64,000 nt of DNA from an uncultured Alphaproteobacteria bacterium (GTDB lineage: Bacteria > Pseudomonadota > Alphaproteobacteria > Rhodobacterales > Rhodobacteraceae). This document shows positions 1-6,421 of the stretch, piece after piece (position 1 is the first letter of the stretch; each line of letters begins with the position of its first letter). The notes beneath the pieces were generated by a model. The model was given only the letters and a program-made list of their open reading frames with translations, was not told the origin of the DNA and searched no databases. A program made the translations under genes and the position numbers. The stretch covers positions 1 to 64,000 of the forward strand of contig CACHMT010000003.1 in the NCBI GenBank assembly GCA_902581005.1, in the 5' to 3' direction.

Positions 1-17
1 CTGAATCCCTTTTTTTA

Positions 18-1214
18 CTAATTCGAAACTCTTCTTATCAAAACGTTTCCGCTTGGAACATTATTTACATTCTCAATAATTCGCGTCGGTTGACTATGGA
101 GTACTGTTTCAACACCAAACCTATCGACTAATGTTGCCTTAACCCTCACTTGGCTTCCAACTACTGTTTGATCAAGATTCAGTTTCTTTGTATTCTCTCC
201 AGTCAAAGAAACCCAGTTTCTTCCATCTCTGCTTCTTTCCCAAGCAACATCAATCGAAGCTATCCCGTCATCATCTGAAAGAGAGTCAGTCCGCGCTTGT
301 AACACAGAACCTTCCTTCTCTTCACCAAGGATAACGACATCTCCAAGAACTGGGTCATCAACATTTCGTACTGCCTCGCTCTCATTCGAATAAATAACTT
401 CCCTATTATCAAAACCATCAATGTACTCTACGCGGACTCTGTATGTGTAAGAAACGTGTTCTTGTCTCAGGTTCAAAACTTCAGTATCGTCTTCGGTGTA
501 GTTTTCCCAGCCCGTGTTAGGCGAAGTTCTTTGCCAGGTATAATTGAAAGGCCCCATTCCATCTTCGTCATACACATCTGACACGTCTAATATAAGAGCG
601 CTATCCTCTGCGCTTTCACCAGTGAGTCTAACTACACCGGTGGGCTTATCATTCACATTAATGACTGGAGTGGTGGGTTCAGAAATTAAAGTTTCTAGGT
701 TACCTTGTCCATCTAGATATGTAAGTACAACACGCAATGTTCTACCCACGTGCTCCTGTCTAGGGGTAAATGATTGATTTGTCGCACCTGGAATAGTTCT
801 GTAAGAACTGCCATCGTTAGAAATTTTCCAAACAACGTTCACTTCACCAATACCATCTTTGTCAATAATTGATGTTAAATCCGCGATCAAAGGTTCGTCC
901 TCTAGCACATCGCCGACACTATTTCCTCTACCGGTATCATTTTGGTCCCTACTTGAGTTGTTTTCTTCATTTTTAGTAGCGGATAAATTTTGAGATTCTT
1001 TTTCCTCTGGCTTTTTTACATCTCTGTTTTCGTTATCTGAACTATCACCTTTGCTTTTCTTCTGATCAGTTGAATAATTTTTTTTCAATTTCTCTAGCGT
1101 TTTAGGAGGAAATACTTCTTCATCTGAACCTCCAGCAGAGACTGCAGACCTTAGTGAAAGAGCTAGCAGCAGCAGAACTACTGATGTTATTTTGATTAAT
1201 AAGTTAATACGCAT
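18..1214 (-). CDS. secreted protein with about three Ig/cadherin-like repeats
   Basis: Predicted exported protein of unknown role. Residues 1-27 form a signal peptide (MRINLLIK followed by VVLLLLALSL). A charged, low-complexity linker rich in K, E, N and S follows. Then come about three repeats of roughly 95 residues, each with a D-x-DG(I/M) acidic motif, a WxxS/WQRT strand, a VG/VRV strand and an ending like NVNDxPxG. Such repeats are known from bacterial surface and adhesion proteins and often bind calcium; the role here is inferred. The ORF track starts at a TTG at 1229, but a GGAGGGG ribosome site lies between that TTG and the ATG at 1214, so the ATG is the likely start. The protein stops a few residues into what looks like a fourth repeat (PSGNVLIRRVSN), so it may be truncated. 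Confidence 0.7.
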   Translation of the reverse strand: MRINLLIKITSVVLLLLALSLRSAVSAGGSDEEVFPPKTLEKLKKNYSTDQKKSKGDSSDNENRDVKKPEEKESQNLSATKNEENNSSRDQNDTGRGNSVGDVLEDEPLIADLTSIIDKDGIGEVNVVWKISNDGSSYRTIPGATNQSFTPRQEHVGRTLRVVLTYLDGQGNLETLISEPTTPVINVNDKPTGVVRLTGESAEDSALILDVSDVYDEDGMGPFNYTWQRTSPNTGWENYTEDDTEVLNLRQEHVSYTYRVRVEYIDGFDNREVIYSNESEAVRNVDDPVLGDVVILGEEKEGSVLQARTDSLSDDDGIASIDVAWERSRDGRNWVSLTGENTKKLNLDQTVVGSQVRVKATLVDRFGVETVLHSQPTRIIENVNNVPSGNVLIRRVSN

Positions 1215-1529
1215 TACCCCTCCAAGCAAATACTTACCGTTAAATACTATTTTCTACCACATTTTAAATTTTTTTATAGCAAAATAATAAAATTTTTCAA
1301 AAATGTTGCACATCTTCAACCATATTACAGGATGGCGAATGAACGTTTAGTAGGTATAAATCGTAAAAACGTTTATTTAGTGTAATTTTAAAAAAGTTTA
1401 TTATGTTGATATAAAACAAAAAAACTAATATTATCAAGCGAATAATATATATATCGAGGCTAACTTTTGGGCAGCATAGGACGTTATTAATAGCAGATAT
1501 AAAATCTCTAAAACAAATGGTGGAAAACT
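1215..1529. other. AT-rich divergent intergenic region
   Basis: About 315 bases between the repeat protein (leftward) and the 138-aa gene (rightward). It is very AT-rich and has no ORF I would support. It should hold both promoters, but no clear -35/-10 pair stands out. The octamer AACGTTTA occurs twice in direct orientation at 1342 and 1368, 26 bases apart, which could be a regulator site. Confidence 0.5.
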
Positions 1530-1946
1530 ATGCTTGAAAAAGAACTAAATGAACTTTCTGACGAGACAATATTGGTGCTTTACAAATCAATTGTTCCTTC
1601 GGCATCAATAATCGAGTCAGTCAATAAAAAGCTTGAAAGACAATCAGCCGAAGGCACACTGCGAAATAAGAAAGATCTTAGCAAAAGGAATGATAACGAT
1701 TTTAGGGCTGATAAAACCTTTTTGAACTTTCAAAGACATCTAATTGAAATGAAACTACTCGCTGTAAAGGTACTTGAGGAAATCAATAAAAGAGACTTAT
1801 ACGAATTAGACAGCTACCAAAGAAAAGCAGAAGAAGTAGGGTACGTAGAGACTTGCGCTGATGCCGTTGACTCTTCACCAAACCTTACTTCTGTTCCTCA
1901 AGGTACAGAAACATTGCCTTACTTGAATAGAGAGGCAAAATCTTAG
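1530..1946 (+). CDS. hypothetical protein, 138 aa
   Basis: I do not recognise this protein. It is soluble, with no signal peptide or membrane segment. The first 110 residues are charged and look helical (LNELSDETILVLYKS; FQRHLIEMKLLAVKVLEEIN), which would suit a small helical bundle or adaptor. The last 30 residues are polar and probably disordered. It starts at an ATG that overlaps a short out-of-frame ATG with a GGTGG stretch just upstream. The CoA-transferase gene follows 40 bases downstream on the same strand, so the two may be co-transcribed. Confidence 0.55.
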   Translation: MLEKELNELSDETILVLYKSIVPSASIIESVNKKLERQSAEGTLRNKKDLSKRNDNDFRADKTFLNFQRHLIEMKLLAVKVLEEINKRDLYELDSYQRKAEEVGYVETCADAVDSSPNLTSVPQGTETLPYLNREAKS

Positions 1947-1986
1947 CCGTTTAATAGACTTTTGTAGCTTTATTGAAAGAACCTGT

Positions 1987-3522
1987 ATGAAAGCTAAAAG
2001 TCATTCAATAAAGGCCGGAATTTTAGAGGGTATTAGGGTCCTAGATCTTAGTAGAATGCTATCTGGACCCTACGCTACAATGCTACTAGCTGACCACGGA
2101 GCTGAAGTTATCAAGGTTGAGAGCACCGAAGGAGATTCGAGCAGAAGGAGTGGTCCCTTTAAAAAGAATGACTTAAAAAGGAATTGGTCAGGTTATTTTA
2201 TAAGTTTAAATAGAAATAAAAAAAGTATAAGTCTAAACTTAAAAAACGGGGACGATTTAGCATTTTTTAAAAAACTAATTGAAAAAAGTGATGTGTTAGT
2301 TGAAAACTTTCGACCAGGGGTCATGAACCGCTTGGGGCTTTCATTTGATGAAGTGTCTAAAATCAATCCAAGAATTGTCTACGGCTCAATAAGTGGTTTT
2401 GGTTCCGATATTTTCGGAGAAAGCCCTTACAAAAACTGGCCTTCATATGATGTAGTTGCCCAAGCAATGGGAGGTTTAATTAGTTTAACAGGGTACGATG
2501 TAGAAAATCCTGTCAAAGTTGGCCCAGGAATTGCCGATATTTTTTCGGGCTCTTTATTATCCTTTGGTCTTTTAGCTTCAATTTTAAAAGCTAGAGATAC
2601 AGGCAGGGCTCAATTTGTTGAAGTTGCTATGTATGACGCAATAATAAGTATGTGCGAAAGGGCAATCTATCAATACGATTTTAATAATGTCATCCCTAAA
2701 CCTGAGGGTAATGGTCATCCGTTGTTGGCACCATTTGGCATTTATAAAGCGAAAGATGGTTTTATTGCTATAGGGATCGTAGAAGATTCTTACTGGAACA
2801 TTCTTAAAAAAATAATTGCCACTGATGATATTCTAAATGATTTGAAATATGGAACTATTTCCTTGAGAGCTCAAAATAGAAAGGAATTAAATGAAAAAAT
2901 CAATATATGGACTGAAAGATTTAGCAAGAAAGAATTAGTCAACTTACTAGGAGGGAAAGTTCCTTTTGGCCCGGTTAACAACGTTAGAGAGATTTTTGAG
3001 GATAAACATGTTAGAAACAGAGATATGATATTTGAAATAGAGGACCCTTCTGGTAAAGGAAAAAAATGGAGGGTAGCTGGCAACCCCGTTAAATTTCAGG
3101 GTTTTAGGTCATTTAATTTAATGCCACCTATTTTAGGAGAACATAAAAAACTTTATGTCGCTACTCTAGACTCCATTAATTCGAACAATCCGAAACACTC
3201 TTTTCAACCTCAGCAAAAGGATTATCAGTGTAAAGTAACTTTTTCGAGTAAAAATAACAAAGTTTTTGAGCTTGATACATGTTCATTTACGTGGCTAAAA
3301 TCAAAGGAAACCTATCTAATATGTAGTGTAAGTAAGAGTCAATTCATGGCTTTTGAAAATTGCTATAGTTCCGTAAAGTTCCATTTTTTTAAAGTGATAG
3401 CTGGAAAGGATGATTATAAAGATGCAGTCAACTTATTAAATACAAAACTTTCTAATAAAAGTATTAATGATGTATCTATAATTGATGCTAAAGTTGAATT
3501 ATTAATATCAGTTAAAACATAA
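1987..3522 (+). CDS. CoA-transferase family III (CaiB/BaiF) with C-terminal extension
   Basis: Predicted acyl-CoA:carboxylate CoA-transferase of the CaiB/BaiF/formyl-CoA transferase type, which moves CoA between carboxylic acids through an aspartyl-CoA thioester. The N-terminal VLDLSRMLSGPYATMLLADHGAEVIKVE stretch, VENFRPGVMNRLGL, YGSISGFG and the terminal LGEH are typical. The likely catalytic Asp is near residue 184 (VGPGIADIFSG). The family is usually about 380-410 residues; this protein has 511. The last 120 or so residues (from about 395) match nothing I know and have a mixed beta/alpha look (CKVTFSSKNNKVFELD). The substrate cannot be told from sequence. Neighbours are unrecognised small genes, so context does not help. 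Confidence 0.82.
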   Translation: MKAKSHSIKAGILEGIRVLDLSRMLSGPYATMLLADHGAEVIKVESTEGDSSRRSGPFKKNDLKRNWSGYFISLNRNKKSISLNLKNGDDLAFFKKLIEKSDVLVENFRPGVMNRLGLSFDEVSKINPRIVYGSISGFGSDIFGESPYKNWPSYDVVAQAMGGLISLTGYDVENPVKVGPGIADIFSGSLLSFGLLASILKARDTGRAQFVEVAMYDAIISMCERAIYQYDFNNVIPKPEGNGHPLLAPFGIYKAKDGFIAIGIVEDSYWNILKKIIATDDILNDLKYGTISLRAQNRKELNEKINIWTERFSKKELVNLLGGKVPFGPVNNVREIFEDKHVRNRDMIFEIEDPSGKGKKWRVAGNPVKFQGFRSFNLMPPILGEHKKLYVATLDSINSNNPKHSFQPQQKDYQCKVTFSSKNNKVFELDTCSFTWLKSKETYLICSVSKSQFMAFENCYSSVKFHFFKVIAGKDDYKDAVNLLNTKLSNKSINDVSIIDAKVELLISVKT

Positions 3523-3581
3523 TTATTCGAACTTACGTTGGCATTAAACTTGCTCTCTTAACAAAAACAGAGAGGTATAAA

Positions 3582-3899
3582 ATGCATAGAACCAACGAAG
3601 CCACACTTAGTTCAATCACCAATAATCTCGAGAAGCTGCGTGAATGCTTTGGGAATTGGGTGAATTTGTCTATAGTTTCTGACTGCAAGGTTATCGTGAC
3701 ATCAGCAGAAACTAGCATCTTTAAAATGGGAACACATGAAGTTAAACTTGGAGAATTATCGGAGAATAGCTCAAGAGAGGTTACTCAAAAAATATATTCT
3801 GGGAAAAAAATTAAAGCCAGATTGTGTGATTTTCGACCTTCGTTTTTGGGTGGTTACAAGGGAGCCCCAGAAGCCATGATATCTATCTGGGAAAATTAA
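3582..3899 (+). CDS. hypothetical protein, 105 aa
   Basis: I do not recognise this protein. It is small and soluble, with no signal peptide, and looks alpha/beta: a helical start (LSSITNNLEKLRECFGNW), a strand-rich middle (VNLSIVSDCKVIVTSAE) and a C-terminal segment containing RPSFLGGYKGAPEAMISIW. The start ATG follows an AGAGAGGTATAAA stretch that serves as a plausible ribosome site. It lies 59 bases after the CoA-transferase gene and 73 bases before another unknown gene, all on the same strand. Confidence 0.55.
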   Translation: MHRTNEATLSSITNNLEKLRECFGNWVNLSIVSDCKVIVTSAETSIFKMGTHEVKLGELSENSSREVTQKIYSGKKIKARLCDFRPSFLGGYKGAPEAMISIWEN

Positions 3900-3972
3900 A
3901 AACTGCTAGCTTTATCATTACGCACATGATATCTTATGTCTAAACCACATAGATGGTATTAGGCACAGGCAG

Positions 3973-4602
3973 ATGAGAGATCAGGAAACTCCGAACAGAA
4001 GAAAGCTAAATCTTGGTATAGATGCCATTGGTACGGTGGATACTATATTGTCTTGGGATAAACTAGAAATGTGTTTTGGAGGTTCTTTTAAGTTTTCTAC
4101 CGAGACTAAGTTTGAAATAACTAAAGAGTTAGCACTACAGCAAGGCCGACTTCAGAAACTTTCATCTGAAAGAAAGTCAGCTAAGATGTTTGATTTTCAA
4201 AAAGATGCGAAAAACTTATCTGAACAGATAGAAAACATAATTGAAACAAAAGATAGCAGAGCTTTATCCTTTGTTTCAGATATCATTAAAAGAGAGACTG
4301 GCTCTGGTATCAGAGATTTTTGTGATGCTTTGAAAGCTTTAGGAAGTACAGAGAATGTTTTCGAGCCCTTGAGGCCAAACGATTTGTTTAGGGATATAAT
4401 AAGAAAGATAGTTAAAATTTTATTGAGAGAAAATATTCCTCTCTCTTTACATGTTCAGTCTACTTTAAATAAGTTTATGACGGAGCTCGATAGACAGCTT
4501 CCAGAAACTATTTTCCCTGCGTCAAACGCTAGGTATATTGAAGAGGGGAGAATCAGAATTCTTAAAGATTATTTAAGGGGGTATTTAAGATCTAATACAT
4601 AA
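3973..4602 (+). CDS. hypothetical protein, 209 aa
   Basis: I do not recognise this protein. It is predicted cytoplasmic and mostly helical. After a short N-terminal part (GIDAIGTVDTILSWDKLEMCFGG) there is a charged, possibly coiled region around residues 45-95 (LALQQGRLQKLSSERKSAK to LSEQIENIIETKD), followed by amphipathic helices rich in Arg, Lys and Leu. No membrane segment or catalytic motif stands out. It is the last gene of a rightward group of four and converges on the lytic transglycosylase gene, with its stop only one base from that gene's stop. Confidence 0.55.
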   Translation: MRDQETPNRRKLNLGIDAIGTVDTILSWDKLEMCFGGSFKFSTETKFEITKELALQQGRLQKLSSERKSAKMFDFQKDAKNLSEQIENIIETKDSRALSFVSDIIKRETGSGIRDFCDALKALGSTENVFEPLRPNDLFRDIIRKIVKILLRENIPLSLHVQSTLNKFMTELDRQLPETIFPASNARYIEEGRIRILKDYLRGYLRSNT

Positions 4603-4603
4603 C

Positions 4604-5827
4604 TCACTTCAACAAAATGGGCTTACTAGGAGGTAAGGTGATATAAGTCATTGCTCCAGTTCTTGTTGATTTCCTTTGTTCTTTCTTCCTAGTAAGTAAA
4701 ATTTGAATACCTTTTTTGTGGCCATCATATGTCTTAGAGAATTGATGACCTCCGTTTCCATTAGATACGAAGAAAAGAAATTCCGTTTTTGATGGCCTTG
4801 CAGCCGCAAACAAAGATGCCACCGAGGGGTTGCTTATTGGGGCAATAGGTAACCCTTTTACAATATATGTGTTATAGGGGTTCTTTTCTTTTATCTCTGC
4901 TTTAGTTGGACTTCTTGCAATCACATCTTTTCCCATCGTCAGCCCGTATAGAACAGTTGGGTCAGCCTGAAGTTTCATTCCTTTAGAAAGTCGATTATGA
5001 AATACTGAAGAAATAAGTTGTTTCTCGGAGTCGTTCCTAGTTTCTTTTTCTAAAATCGAAGCTAAAATTAGTAATTCTCTGGGACTTTTCAGTATTGTAT
5101 TCCTGGATCGCATCAGCCATGCCCTTCCCAAATTTGCTCGTTGCAAAAGCATAATCTTTGATAAAACCTTTTCTCTACTTTCCCCAAATTTAAAATACAG
5201 TTTTCCTGTAGCTAAGCTTCCTTCCTCAGGGACAAAATCGATAAATCCTGTTAAATTTTCCGTTGAGTTAATTTTGTTCACAATTGAGTTGGAGGTCATG
5301 CCACTTTCTAAAAATATCTCGACTTTTTCTTGAAAGTTTTCTTCCTCAGAAATATTGTCTTCTATTTTCTCAATAAGCTTGGAATTCTCTATTTCAATCA
5401 ATGCAAGTTCTGATTTTAGTTTGTGTAATTCCTTTGTCAGGCTATCAATCTTAATACTTAGGGGTTGGGAAACCGTTTCTACAAGGGGAGTGAGTGCATC
5501 GTCTGATCTGAAACAAACTCCTTCCCAATTGGTTTTCCCTGAAATAATCTTTATCTTATCATCTTCTAGGATCAAGAATTCGGTCCCTTTTTTACTTGTA
5601 CCGAGCCAGATCCCATCATCCAAAACAAGTTTAAACGATCGATCGTCTACAAAAGCTTCTCCAGTTCCATTTTCATTCTGTTCAATTAAAGTAATTAAAT
5701 GTAAAGTAAAATCGTCTGACTCGCCTTTCACACAGCTTAACACCTTAGGAAATTTTTCGGCGAAACTTTCTGAGGATGTCTGCAAAACAAAAAAAAGTAG
5801 AACTGTTGAGAAAAAAATTCTTAGCAT
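4604..5827 (-). CDS. MltG/YceG-type endolytic murein transglycosylase with unusual N-terminus
   Basis: Residues 165-400 match the MltG family, which cleaves nascent glycan strands in the periplasm. PEEGSLATGKLYFKFGES corresponds to the family PEGxLxPDTYxFxxG motif. LILASILEKET carries the catalytic Glu (about residue 260). FHNRLSKGMKLQADPTVLYGL, NPYNTYIVKGLPIAPISNPS and FLFFVSNGNGGHQFSKTYDGH complete it. The N-terminus is unusual. A signal peptide (1-23) replaces the usual membrane anchor. Then comes a roughly 85-residue strand-rich domain bounded by two cysteines (LSCVKG, EGVCFR), and a coiled coil at about 125-175. The two-Cys domain recalls the MliC/PliC lysozyme-inhibitor fold, but that is only an impression. 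It lies 22 bases downstream of the bactofilin gene, probably in one operon. Confidence 0.8.
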   Translation of the reverse strand: MLRIFFSTVLLFFVLQTSSESFAEKFPKVLSCVKGESDDFTLHLITLIEQNENGTGEAFVDDRSFKLVLDDGIWLGTSKKGTEFLILEDDKIKIISGKTNWEGVCFRSDDALTPLVETVSQPLSIKIDSLTKELHKLKSELALIEIENSKLIEKIEDNISEEENFQEKVEIFLESGMTSNSIVNKINSTENLTGFIDFVPEEGSLATGKLYFKFGESREKVLSKIMLLQRANLGRAWLMRSRNTILKSPRELLILASILEKETRNDSEKQLISSVFHNRLSKGMKLQADPTVLYGLTMGKDVIARSPTKAEIKEKNPYNTYIVKGLPIAPISNPSVASLFAAARPSKTEFLFFVSNGNGGHQFSKTYDGHKKGIQILLTRKKEQRKSTRTGAMTYITLPPSKPILLK

Positions 5828-5849
5828 TTAGATAACATATAGTCGCCGA

Positions 5850-6215
5850 TTAAATTTTGTGGAAATTTACATCTAAAATGGCACCGTCATCTATAGCTAC
5901 TCTTTTGTAGGATAAATCTCCTTTAACACTTGCGGAAGATGCAATGGTTATTTTATTTGCACAAACTTCTCCTTCGAAGTTCCCAATAATTATCAGGTGT
6001 TCGGCAAATATAGAGCCGTTGACCGATCCTTCTTTTTCGATCACTACTTCAGAGGCATTTAGTTCACCCTGAACTAATCCAGAAACCGAAATTGTACTTG
6101 GAGAGGTTATTCGGCCGTCAATCGTTGACCCACTTGATATAACTGTACCAGCGGCAGGCTCAGTTGCCAAGAAGTCAATATCTGAAAATTTTGATCTAAC
6201 ATTCACGGCGTTCAC
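5850..6215 (-). CDS. bactofilin (polymer-forming cytoskeletal protein)
   Basis: Bactofilins form nucleotide-free filaments that localise cell-wall enzymes, stalks or poles. The whole 121 residues fit the DUF583 beta-helix pattern: GTVISSGSTIDGRITSPSTISVSGLVQGELNASEVVIEKEGSVNGSIFAEHLIIIGNFEGEV, with repeated G-x-(I/V)-x-(A/G) turns. The N-terminal tail is short and polar and could serve as a membrane or partner contact. The downstream gene, on the same strand with a 22-base gap, encodes an MltG-type transglycosylase. This suggests that the filament positions that enzyme. The start codon is a GTG or a close alternative; no strong ribosome site decides it. Confidence 0.88.
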   Translation of the reverse strand: MNAVNVRSKFSDIDFLATEPAAGTVISSGSTIDGRITSPSTISVSGLVQGELNASEVVIEKEGSVNGSIFAEHLIIIGNFEGEVCANKITIASSASVKGDLSYKRVAIDDGAILDVNFHKI

Positions 6216-6421
6216 CTTTTACTGTTTAACTCAATACTGCCAAATAGGTTAGCGTCTGCTGCGCTTTTTAATATAGTATCAGAGCGAAGATAGGTCGCAA
6301 CGATTCTTTACGTTAGCTATTTTTTATCCTTTTTTCAAAGACTATGTTTTAAATAAATGCCTTTAAATGCAAAAAAGATATTTAAACTGCATAATAAATG
6401 CTATCATTTTCTTGAAAAGCT

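Noticed and set aside
5355-5831. 158-aa plus-strand ORF opposite the MltG-like gene
   Set aside because: The minus-strand protein has a clear signal peptide and coiled coil in this region; the Ser-rich antisense frame is a shadow.
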